Source: Aquilaria yunnanensis (Eukaryota; Streptophyta; Magnoliopsida; Malvales; Thymelaeaceae). From it: a stretch of DNA of 64,000 bases. Of the stretch, positions 18,653 to 28,571 are shown one piece after another; within the stretch, counting starts at the first letter, position 1; every line of letters starts with the position of its first letter. The position numbers were made by a program, and so were the translations under genes. Below the pieces are notes generated by a model. The model was given only the letters and a program-made list of their open reading frames with translations, made no database searches and was not told where the DNA came from. The DNA lies in contig CM077597.1 of NCBI GenBank assembly GCA_039654915.1, positions 77,316,001-77,380,000 on the forward strand. The letters run 5' to 3'.

Positions 18653-21068
18653 CTAAGGATTCTCGGCGTCCCGGGAGCCACCAGCTCCTGCGTCCTTCTC
18701 CACAACCTTCCGCACCGGAAGCGAAGGGGGCAAGTTCAGATGCTCAATCTTGGACTAAGACCACCGAGGCCCCTCGGGAATGTTCAGAGCCTCCAAAAAC
18801 AAAAGGTCCAACTCTGGACACCTTTGAAGAACTTGGTACCGAGCAAGCCAAAACCCGTCCTGAAAACCAACTTTGGTCATCTGGTCGGATTTGTCCTTCT
18901 CGACACCGAGATCTTCAAGGTCCTCCTTCAGATCCGCGGCCTTCTTCTTCAACGCCTTCATCTTCTTCTTCTCCGGCTCCTTCTTCAAAGACTCGACCTC
19001 GGCTTGAAGCGTGACTTTCTCTTCAAGCACCTTCACCAGGAGAGCCTCAGATTCTGACTTCTCCTTTTGAACTGCCTCGTTCTCTGAAATCAGCTCCGCC
19101 ACCTGGGAGCCGAGGTCAGAAATCTTCTGGGAGGAGTCCTTCAAAAGTTCTCCCTTTTCCTTCAGGAACTCCTCCCGAACGGCAGCAACCTCCTTTTCTG
19201 CAGCTTGAGCCAGCTGCGCGTTCTGTGTGGCCAGTTCCAAGCACTTGGCCTTATATTGGTCTATGGAGCCTAAGGTCGAGGCTCGGAACAGCGCTTGCCT
19301 TGCCACCTGAACTCTGAGGAAACCGGCGTACCCCAGCAGCTGCAGAGAAACAAAGACAAAGTTAGTATGGCAAAGAAGAAGAGGCAGACATTTAGAGGAA
19401 ATCAAAAGGAAAAACACAAAGGCGAGAGGCGTACCTGGGCAGCATGCTCAGAGACCTTCGCGGCAAGAGAGTCATCGTCAGGGTGAGCCTCCGCGATGGC
19501 CTTGAAGGAGGCCTCAGTAAGCACCCCCTTTGAGATCTCCTTAGCCATTTGCTGGCAGTCTCCGGAGTACAAATTAATGTCCTCCGTAAACGTCCAGAAA
19601 GGCTCCTTCGGGACCTTCCCCTTCGTGATATGGGCATCCCGAAGGGCCCGCTTTCTGCGTGCTCGGCCACCCAACCCGGAGATGATATCTCCCCTGCATG
19701 GCAAAAACAAAAAAAATTGGTCAAGGCAAGAAAATCTCAAAACCCACAAAAAAGAAGGCACCACAGTTTGATAGAAAAACAAACCTGCTGGCACCTCGGT
19801 GACGTCGTCGTCAGAAGCCCGAGCCTCCTCGGTAGAAATCCCCTTGCCCTTGCTTTTACGTCACTCTTCGGCAGAAGGGGCCTCTACCAAAGCACCCAGA
19901 AGAGTCGCCGAAAGAGTGGGACTCTGAGCAGTGAGGTCAGCAACGACCTCGGCCGGCGGGACAGGAGCAGCCTCGGGCTCTTCGCCCACCTCCTCGGGAA
20001 TCTCTGGGAAAGGAGGGGGCGCATCCTTCTTCGCCCGTTTGGCCACAGATGGCCCAGCCCCAGACGTTTTTTGTCTTCGGGAGACGGCCTTCTTCATCTG
20101 CTCACCTTTCTCGGATTGCCTGAGGAAAAGCGATTTGTAGAAGGCAGCGGTGTCGTCGCCCATCTCTGAAAAGAAAAGAAGACATCAGTGTAAGTCCAGG
20201 GTGAAAATATAGAAAAGGGATCTGGAGATAACTTACTTTCATAAAAACTTTCGTAAGACTCTTCCTTCCGAAGAAGCTTTACCAGCCAGGAGTCTTTCCT
20301 GGCAATGGCAGGAGCCGGCATCCCGAGGTCCGTCTTGTGCTCCTTTACCACCTTTAGCTCCTGAAGGACCTCTTCGGTCATCAACTTCTAGTTAATGGGA
20401 AAGGGGTAAAGAGGGCGCGAAGGGACCTCAGAATCCCAGTCGGAGATAGCTCAAATCCGTCTATCGAAGTCCGTGAAGATAGGTGCCAACTCGGGAGTCA
20501 GCAATATCCTCGGGTCAACGACGTCCATCTCCAGCTTTCCCCGAGCCCATTTGGTTGAAACATGTGACCAGGCCTCCTCATTCTTCAGAAAAAAGAACTT
20601 TTGTTGCCACCCTCGCCAGCTGTCCTTGTTGGCAAAGGTGAACTTGTATTTTTTGCTCCCTGATCCCCGAGGTAGCATAAAGTAGAAGCCACCCTTCGGG
20701 ACCACGAAGAGCTTATAGTACTGCAGAAAAAGAATGAAGTGGGGTTCTATTTTGAAAACGCCACACATACAAAGAAAGGCGTTGAAGTAGCAGTACGAGT
20801 TCAGTGGAAGTTGGTTTATGGAAATGCCATGGAAATCGCAAAACTCACAAACCATCTTCGGCGGAGGGTACCAAAGTCCGGCCTTCAGCTGGGCTCGAAA
20901 AATAGTAACCTCGTCACTACGGTTTGAAAAAGTAAATTGGTCAGAACGTGGCAACCTCGTAGTGGCATGGGAGGGAAGGAAGAACTTCTTCTTCCATTTC
21001 TCTAGTTTTGCAGGAGTGGTGCAACAAGGGTGAGAAAGAAGAGGCTGCCAGCTCTCGGGGATAGGCAT
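18653..21068 (-). pseudogene. Antisense gene of element C, four exons with nonsense mutations
   Basis: Exons inferred at 21068-20237 (832 nt, same as A), 20165-19785 (381), 19693-19435 (259, one base short of the usual 260, so shifted) and 19339-18653 (687). All junctions keep GT-AG. Exon 1 has two premature stops (CGA to TGA near 20450 and TGG to TAG near 20389). Exon 2 has a TGA where CGA is expected at about 19861. Exon 4 has TGG to TAG at about 18755. The protein regions are otherwise the standard ones, starting MPIPESWQP. TATA and G-box remain upstream. Confidence 0.82.
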
Positions 21069-21739
21069 GATTGGCTGAAAAATGAAAGGCAAAAAATGAG
21101 TTCAGAAAAGCTTGAAAAAGCAAAAATCAGGGGACTCAGGAGATCAAAAACCCACCGAACGATTTGCCAAAATCTGGATTTGAAAACGCCGTCGTGAAAG
21201 GTGGCTAGAAAAAACCCCGTTAAACAGCACCGCCGTGAAAAGCAAGGAAGAAGGCAGGAGCGCTTGAAAGACAGAGGAGAGCAAAAGGAGAAGCAAAAGG
21301 GGTTATGAAGGAACAAAAGTATATATAGGCCGAGGGGGGATAAGCGAAGCGGCGTCATAAATGTTGCGCGAAGGCAAGGAGTCGCCATAACTGCTTACTA
21401 AGCATAAAAAGGCACGCCCGCTATAACCGATGCAACCCCAGCCAATAAAAAGCTGCCACGTGTTAGCCATCGCACCAAAAGGGGGACACGCCTTCTGACA
21501 GACGGCATGCCGCTCCAGATTGACACGTCTGGTTACGAGACGCGACGTTTCACAGACCTACAAAAGTAAAGAAGTAGGTTACCCCGGGGACACCAAAAGA
21601 CGGACTATGTTTGAACAATCCGTGACTTCGGACAAAAGGTGCACCTTCAGCAAAGAGTGTTATACCCAAGGCCCTGAAATACTCCCTTTGAAAGCCGCCA
21701 AACTGAAGTTCCCACTTCGGCTTTCTGGAGGGGGGCTTG
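21069..21739 (-). promoter_or_regulatory. Promoter region of the element C antisense gene and PPT
   Basis: On the minus strand a TATATATA-type box at about 21319-21327 lies roughly 250 bp upstream of the antisense ATG, with a G-box CACGTG at 21457-21462. Spacing and context match element A. The right end, GGAGGGGGGCTTG (21727-21739), is the polypurine tract of the sense element. I see no coding sequence here. Confidence 0.6.
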
Positions 21740-22650
21740 TGATAGCCGAAGGACTATCTCCTCTCCCAGTGTGTACTTCCTGCCGAAAGTATTATCAGGA
21801 AGCCTGGCGTCACCCGAAAGAGACACCATCACTGACCTCGGAAGGAACGAAGCCAAGCACCCTGAACTTAGAACTTCGGCAAGAACGCCAGGGATCGCAA
21901 AGATGGTGCCAGCTCCCTCGGGGGACCGAACGGATCACCTTCGGATGCAGAGAATTAGCTATCACAAACAGAAGGGAATCCCCCCGAAGGATCAGCTTCG
22001 GATGCAGAGAATTAGCTATCGCAAACAGAAGGGAATCCCCCAGATGGTGGAACCTCTGAACAAGGGAACCCCCCAAAAGCACGAGCATAACTCCCGAAGA
22101 AGGGCGACCGTGTCAAAGAACGACCTCGCCCAGAGGACCTTGGGAGTACGACATAAGCATTTAAGGAGCCTCTGACATGCCGCCCACAGACGCTACATGT
22201 CACCTCAAACGGCGATTTGACACACCGGCGTCGTCCAGGTCTTGTCACGACCTGTCTCGGTTCAAGACTCAAGGAGCCTGTCACCGGCTACTCGCCCCCT
22301 ACGCCCAGAAACTCAGAGAACATCCGACCGAACACGTGTCGTCATCTGAACGGGCTGGGCTCCTCTATAAATACCAGGGAACAAACCCTGGAAAACGGTC
22401 TGACTCCTCCTCCTTGAGAAAATACAGGCAAGCCCACTAAAAACTCTAGTGCTTCCCCCTTACCTTCTCAGGAAACTGACTTGGGCGTCTGAGGCTCCTC
22501 CCCAGAAAAGCACCCCGGGGACCTCCTAACCCTCTTCTCTGAGCTTTTCAGGCACATTCCCTTGGGAAACCTCAGCTCCAGACGCTCTCCCTCACAGGAA
22601 GTGGTCCCGGAAGTCACCATGCCTTCCAGTGAAGATGTCTCAGGGCATCA
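21740..22650 (+). repeat. 3' LTR of element C with internal 57-bp duplication
   Basis: A 911-bp LTR, TGATAGCC to GGGCATCA, followed by the TSD GGTCC. The segment starting TCGGATGCAGAGAATTAGC occurs at 21941 and again at 21998 (period 57), whereas the 5' LTR has it once. That accounts for almost all of the 58-bp length difference. G-box at 22333-22338. Confidence 0.93.
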
Positions 22651-22655
22651 GGTCC

Positions 22656-22735
22656 ATCTTTCCAATTTTTCTGAGGTTGTACAACAAGTATGACCAAGAA
22701 GGGGAAGCCAACTTTCCGGGATAGGGGAAACAGTT
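22656..22735 (-). pseudogene. N-terminal piece of the element B antisense gene, right of element C
   Basis: Reading the minus strand through the TSD into the B sequence beyond C gives the start of exon 1 (PIPESW, then a CCTT-type segment) in register with 10912. No ATG stands at the position used in A and C; the codon there reads TCC. With the lost acceptor in exon 4, this shows the B copy was decaying independently of the C insertion. Confidence 0.7.
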
Positions 22736-23418
22736 GGCGAAGACATTTTTGAAGAAAAAAATGACTTCGGGGAATGAAAAACCAACTTCAGGAAATCTTT
22801 AAAATCAAAAGACTTTGGAAATCAAAACCCACTGAATCTTTTGCTAAAATCTAGGTTTGAAGCCGCCGTCGTGAAAAGTGGCCGAAAAAACTCCGTCAAC
22901 AGCACCAAAAGACAGGGGAAAATGCAAGAACGATTAGGAGGCAGGAGGGAAGCAAAAGCAGAAGCAAAAGGAGATTATGACGGAATAGCATATATATAGG
23001 CCGAGGGGGGTAGGCGAACCGGCGTCATAAGTACTCCGCGAAGGTGAACAGTCGCCATAACTACTCATTGCGCATAAAAAGGCGCGCCTGCTGTATCCGA
23101 TGCAGTCCCCGCCAATAACAATCTGCCACATGTCAGCCATCGCACCAAAAGAAGGACACGCCTTCTGACAGCCCTAAACTCTGGGCACGCCGCTCCAGAC
23201 TGACACGCCTGGTTACGAGACACGACGTTGCGCAGACCTACAAAAGGAGATAAGTAGGCTACCTCGAAGACACCAAAAGACGGGCTATGGGCGAATAGCC
23301 TACGTCTTCGGACAAAAGGTCCATCTTCGGCACAGGTATTACACCCAAGGTCCCGAAGGGCGCTCTCCGAAAGCTGACAAGCTGAAGTTTGCACTTCGGC
23401 TTTCTGAAGGGGGGCCTG
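22736..23418 (-). promoter_or_regulatory. Former promoter region of the element B antisense gene and PPT of B
   Basis: It matches the equivalent regions of A and C: a TATATATAGG box around 22990-23000 (functional sense on the minus strand) and a mutated G-box (CACATG, about 23126-23131) where A and C have CACGTG. The last bases, GAAGGGGGGCCTG (about 23406-23418), form the polypurine tract before the 3' LTR. No gene is seen. Confidence 0.55.
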
Positions 23419-24277
23419 TGATAGTCGAAGGGCTATCGCCTCTCTCACTACATACTTCCTTCCAAAAGCGTGGCCGGGAAACCTGGCGTCATCCGAAGGA
23501 AGCGCTAACACTGACCTCGGAAGGGGCGAAGTCAAACGCGTCGAACTCAGGACTTCAGCTAGAACGTCAGGAATTTCAAAGATGTTGCCGGCTGGCCCGG
23601 GGGACCAAACGGATCACCTTCGAGGATAAAGAACTAGCTATTGCAACCAGGAGAGACTCTCCCCGAAGGCAGAACCCCCGAACCAGGGAAATCCCCGAAC
23701 TACGGGCATAATTCCCGAAAAAGAGCATCCGTACCAAAGGACGGCCTCTCCCAAAGGACCTCGGGAGTACGGCATGTGCATTTAAGGAGCCTCTGACATG
23801 TCGCCTACAGGCGTTACACGCCGCCTCAAACGGCGGTCTGACGCACAGACGCCGTTCGAGTCTTGTCACAACCTGTCTCAGTCTAAGGCTCAAGGGGCCT
23901 ATAAACGACTACTTGTCCCCTACGCCCGAAGGTACAGAAAGCATCTGACCGAACACATGTCATGATCTGAAGGGGATGGGCATTCCTATAAATACCCGGA
24001 AATAGGCCCTGGCAAAGGATCAGACCCTCTCACCCTGAGAAAACACAAGCAGGCAAGGCTTTCTAACCCTTTAGTGTTTCTCCTCTATCTCCCCTCAGGA
24101 CATTGACTTGGGCGTCGAAGGCTCCTCCCCGGAAAAATACTCCGGGGACCTCCTAACCCTTTTTTCTGAGCGTTTCAGGCACGCTCCTCTGGGAAACCTT
24201 TGCTCCAGATGTTCTTCCCTTCAGGAAGTCCCTCCCGAAGTCATAATGTCACCCAACGAAGATGCTACTGGGCATCA
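23419..24277 (+). repeat. 3' LTR of element B
   Basis: An 859-bp LTR starting TGATAGTC and ending GGGCATCA, the same length as the 5' copy. The G-box is mutated here to CACATG, unlike the 5' copy. It is followed by copia sequence. Confidence 0.93.
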
Positions 24278-27039
24278 CAACTTAGCAATGGGTTGTATGT
24301 TCTAGAACTTGAAAATCCAATCTATAATGTGAATAGCAAGAAGGTCAGATTGAATGATTCGAACCCGACCTATCTCTGGCACTATCGCTTAGGCCATATA
24401 AATGAGACCCTCATATCCAAGCTTCATAAGGATGGACTTTTGGACTCTTTTGATTTTGAATCATATGAGACAAGTGAGTCATGTTTGTTGGGCAAGCTGA
24501 CCAAAGCCCTATTCACAGGGCAAAGTGAAAGGGCTAATGACTTACTAGCACTCATACGTAGTGATGTATGTGGCCTTATGTTTACACATGCTAGAGGAGG
24601 CTTCCAATACTTCATTGCCTTTATTGATGACTTCAGTAGATATGGCTATGTGTATCTTATGAGACACAAGTCAGAATCCTTTGAAAAGTTCAAAGAATTC
24701 TAGAATGAAGTAGAGAATCAACTCGAGAAGAGTATCAAAGTACTTCAATCAGATCGAGGTGGAGAATACTTGGATCGAGAATTCCTTGACTATCTAAAGG
24801 AGTGTGGTATAGTATCACAACTCACTCCACCTGGTACACTTTAATGGAATGGTGTATCTGAAAAGAGAAATCGAACTCTGTTAGACATGGTTCGATCTAT
24901 GATGAGTCAAGCTGACCATCCAAACTCCTTTTGGGGACATGCTCTAGAGACAGCCACTTGTACACTAAACCAAGTTCCATCTAAATCGGTTCAAAAGACA
25001 CCATATGAGATATGGAGTGGGAGGCATCCCAGTTTATCTTTTATGAAGATTTGGGGCTGTGACGCTTATGTAAAATGTCAATCCTCTAACAAGCTAAGAC
25101 CCAAATCTCATAAATGCCTTTTTGTTGGGTATCCCAAAGAAACAAACTATTTTTACAATCCTTTTGAGAAAAAAGTGTTTGTTGCTTGACCTGGTGTCTT
25201 TCTAGAGAAAGAGTTTATCTCTAAAGGAACCAATGGGAGGAAACTAGAACTTGAAGAAATTCAAAAACAACAAGGGGACATCGAACCTGAAATGGAACCT
25301 GAACAGACACCACAATATGTTGTGGTTCAAGAGTCTGTTCCTGTAGCATAGAGGCCACGTAGGTCTGGTAGGATTCGGCGTGAGCCCGAGAGATATGGAT
25401 TTGTCCTGACTCATACTGGTGGTGTGATGGTCATGGATCAGGATAAGCCCACAACCTACCAACAAGTTATGTCGGGGCCTGACTCTGAGAAGTGGTTAGT
25501 GGCCATGAAGTCCAAGATGTTATCCATGTATGAAAACCAAGTATACACTTTGGTTGATCCACCTGAAGTGGTAAAACCTATAGGGTGTAAATGGGTTTTC
25601 AAGAAGAAAACCGACATGGATGGTAATGTGGTTACCTTTAAGGGACGATTGGTTGCAAAAGGTTTCAAGCAAATTCATGGTATTGACTATGATAAAACTT
25701 TTTCACCAGTTACCATGCTTAAATCCATCTGAATCTTATTGGCTATGGTTACACATTATGATTATGAGATATGGCAAATGGATGTCAAAACTGCATTTCT
25801 AAATCGAAAGCTACTTGAGGATGTGTACATGACACAGCCTGAGGGTTTTGTCACTCTTTAGAATGCCAATAAAGTGTGTAAGTTGCAAAGGTCCATTTTT
25901 GGACTGAAGCAAGCTTCTCAGAGTTGGAATCTTCATTTTGATGAAGCAATAAAAGAGTTTGGTTTTATCAAAAATGAAGATGAACCTTGTATCTACAAGA
26001 AGGTTAGTGGGAGCGTTACTATCTTTTTGGTGTTGTATGTAAATGACATAATACTCATCAGGAATGACGTTCCAGAGCTACAGTCTATGAAGACTTGGCT
26101 GGGGAAATGTCTCTCTATGAAGGACTTTGGTGAGGCTGCCTATGTGTTAGGCATTAGGATCTATTGAGATAGATCTAAAAAATTTCTCGGCCTAAGTCAA
26201 AGTATATACATTGACAAGGTGCTAAAGAGGTTTAGCAAGTAAGATTCCAAGAAAAAATCCTTACCCATGTCACATGGCATAACTCTTTCTAGATCTCAGT
26301 GTCTGAGTACACCCAAGGGAAGAGAGCGCATGAATAAGATTCCATATACCTCAGCAATTGGATCTATCATGTATGCCATGATATGTACTTGTCCCCATGT
26401 CTCGTATGCCTTAAGCATGACGAGCAAGTACCAATCGAACTCCGGTGAGAGTCACTGGACAATTGTTAAGAACATCCTTAAGTACTTACGAAGGACTAAG
26501 GATGCATTCTTAGTCTTTGGGGGTGAAGATGAGCTAGTTGTAAGGGGTTACACCGATGCTAGCTTTCAATCCGATAAGGATGATTTTAGGTCACAATCTG
26601 GTTATGTGTTTTATATTGGTGGTGGTGTTATGAGCTAGAAGAGTTTAAAGCAAGAGACAATAGCCGACTCTACAACAGAATCTGAGTATATTCCCGCCTC
26701 TGATGCTGCGAAGGAGCTAGTTTGTATCAAGACGTTCATCACAGCACTTGGAGTGGTTCTAAGCATCGCCGACCTAATAGACCTCTATTATGACAACAAT
26801 GGAGCAATCGCACAAGCTAAGGAACCTCGATCTTACCAGCAATCCAAACATATAGTCTGACGCTATCATCTCACCAGAGAAATCATCGAAAAGGGTGATG
26901 TCAGGATATGTAGGACTTCTACAGACAACAACATTGCTGATCCGCTGACAAAGCCCCTTATGCAGCAGAAGCATGATAGCCATTCTAGGTCCATCGATAT
27001 TAGATACATGGATGATTGGCATTAGTACAAGTTGGAGAT
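24278..27039 (+). pseudogene. Copia GAG-pre-integrase, integrase, RT and RNase H, heavily decayed
   Basis: Homology is continuous but cut by at least ten stops (for example at 24703, 24841, 25189, 25351, 25732, 25859, 26167, 26638). Domains in order: GAG-pre-integrase (LWHYRLGHIN), integrase (IDDFSRYGYVY, SDRGGEYL, WNGVSEKRNR), RT (WVFKKKTDMDGN, LKQASQSWN), then RNase H (YTDASFQSDKDD, DSTTESEYI) and the C-terminal ADPLTKPL. The RT catalytic YVDD box reads YVND (26036-26047), losing an aspartate. It ends RYMDDWH just before the LTR. The element was dead before or soon after A and B entered it. Confidence 0.92.
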
Positions 27040-28447
27040 TGTTAGCATTTGTGCCCAAAAGCCAATCATGACATAATTGTATTTTGCACATTGAGTCATG
27101 ATATTTTATTAAGTTATTAATCCAGTAATTATGTCTGTTGTTTTGTTTTTGCATAACATAATAAACATAATTAGAACCCTAGAATAATGATAATCTTAAA
27201 TGTCCTTGGTCTAGTATTATCGTGGAGTGGGTTACAATAATATATAATGACTAGCATATGTGGAGACTAATATGAGATATGTAGTCTACATATGGGTACA
27301 AGTTAGAGAATTTGTGTACTGGACCGACTCACCATGAGAACGTTACATGGATCATTATATGAGTGTTATAAGTGATTTTCACAGTGATCATGGTATATAT
27401 AGTCCTTTGACCTAAGATCATCAAGGTTCTCTACATGTGAGTCACATATTTTGATACTTCCCTTTGTTGCTTGTAACTGAGTGAACTTGAAGGAAGTCAT
27501 TAGGTATGTCACATATCATGCAGAGGGTTTTGTATGATCGAGATGAAATTTGTCCCTCCTATGTAATGGGAGTGATATCTTTAGGCCTCTTGATAAAGTG
27601 AGACTAAAAAATGCATTTTCATGCTCAGATGAGTTAATATACAATATCAATGTCATCAGTTTAAATTAGTCTACTCAGTAATCAAGAAACTAAAGATTGG
27701 GTTATACGAGATTGACACATTCCATGTCTCATGCTTAGTCTTGATATCTTGGACAAAGGGACAATGGCATATACGGTTAGTGATCATGAAGGTTTAGTCG
27801 AATCATCGGCAATCTTGTCCCTTGGGTAGCAACGATGTGTTGCTAGACACTGCTCATTGCTTTTGATCAGAAATGTGATTTATGATCATTGCCAATGTGG
27901 TAAGAGCCTATTAGGTCGCAGACATAAAGCCTATTTGGATTATTTGAGTGCATGGGTTAATTTATTTGCGTTAAGGTTTCATTATAATTTTGTGTTAATA
28001 ATTGGCCAAAAAGTTTAGCCATTATTAATCCTGAAATTGAAGCCTAATTGGATTAGGGCTTTGAAACCCATTAGGCCTGGAAGTTGAGTCTCACTATAAA
28101 TACATCTTATAGTGAGACATTTAAAGCTTTGCACTAGCCTCCCAAAAAGAGACAGCCGCACTCTTTTCTTGTTATTCCTTGGAGGACGTAAGCTAGCACT
28201 GCGAGCGCAAGAAAAACGCATCTTCCGGGACGTGGTGGAAGCGTGGTGATCCTGAGAGGCTTGTACCATAGAGAGCTTGAACAATTCAACTGTTCAGGTT
28301 TTGTGATTCGACTCTACAGTTGGGTGAGAGATCTCAACCAAATTTAGGTATGAAAATTTTTGAACACTCGGTTTATCCCGTTTCACTTGGATCCTGGAGG
28401 GTTTTGGTTAAATTCCATTGCACTTGTGTGGCTCCTGAAACCTCGCA
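27040..28447 (+). repeat. 3' LTR of the copia element
   Basis: It begins TGTTAGCATTTG right after a short purine tract (TTGGAGAT) that follows the RNase H end, and ends near CCTCGCA. At 1408 bp it matches the second copy at 44688-57250 (about 1417 bp once element D is removed), which has a TSD and so fixes both ends. It includes a TATAAATA box at 28096. Confidence 0.85.
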
Positions 28448-28571
28448 ATTGTGTGTTGGGAGCACTCATGGGTAGTAGTTGGGTTGTGTTAACCCAATTG
28501 GTTTAAGGTGTTAAGAAAGACCCCTGTGGATTCCATGAGAAACCAAGATAAGCATGAGGGCAAATGCCAAA
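28448..28571. other. Unassigned 124-bp segment between copia LTR and the noncoding repeat
   Basis: It is AT-rich with no ORF. It could be old flanking DNA or the edge of the noncoding element. I see no feature in it. Confidence 0.4.

Larger units (their letters stand above)
10913..22650 (+). mobile_element. Element C: Ty3/gypsy Tat-clade retrotransposon inserted in the antisense gene of B
   Basis: A near-complete element with both LTRs, PBS, gag, protease, RT, two RNase H domains, integrase and antisense gene. The 5-bp target duplication GGTCC flanks it exactly (10908-10912 and 22651-22655), and the B antisense exon 1 reads across once C is removed. Without the nested solo LTR it is about 10.8 kb. 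The two LTRs differ in length (853 and 911 bp) because the 3' LTR has an extra 57-bp duplication. Confidence 0.95.
5436..24277 (+). mobile_element. Element B: Ty3/gypsy Tat-clade retrotransposon, internally deleted and interrupted by element C
   Basis: It is bounded by two LTRs of exactly 859 bp. After removing nested element C and one target duplication its own length is about 7.1 kb, short for the family because most of pol is missing. Internal order: PBS, gag, deletion junction, integrase C-terminus, palindrome spacer, antisense gene, 3' LTR. Flanks CATCT/CAACT suggest a 5-bp target duplication with one later mutation. Host sequence is the copia protease-to-integrase region. Confidence 0.9.
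4674..28447 (+). mobile_element. Ty1/copia retrotransposon (3' part), interrupted by element B
   Basis: Copia gag and protease start (4674-5435) are separated by element B from GAG-pre-integrase, integrase, RT, RNase H (24278-27039) and the 3' LTR (27040-28447). The domain order IN before RT is diagnostic of copia. Its motifs resemble the widespread TNT1-94-like plant polyproteins. The 5' end is lost to element A and the window edge. Sequence at the B insertion is CATCT on the left and CAACT on the right, one mismatch in the expected 5-bp duplication. Confidence 0.9.

Noticed and set aside
26774..27154. 126-codon minus-strand ORF at the copia 3' end
   Set aside because: It overlaps the copia RNase H end and LTR start on the opposite strand and carries no domain.
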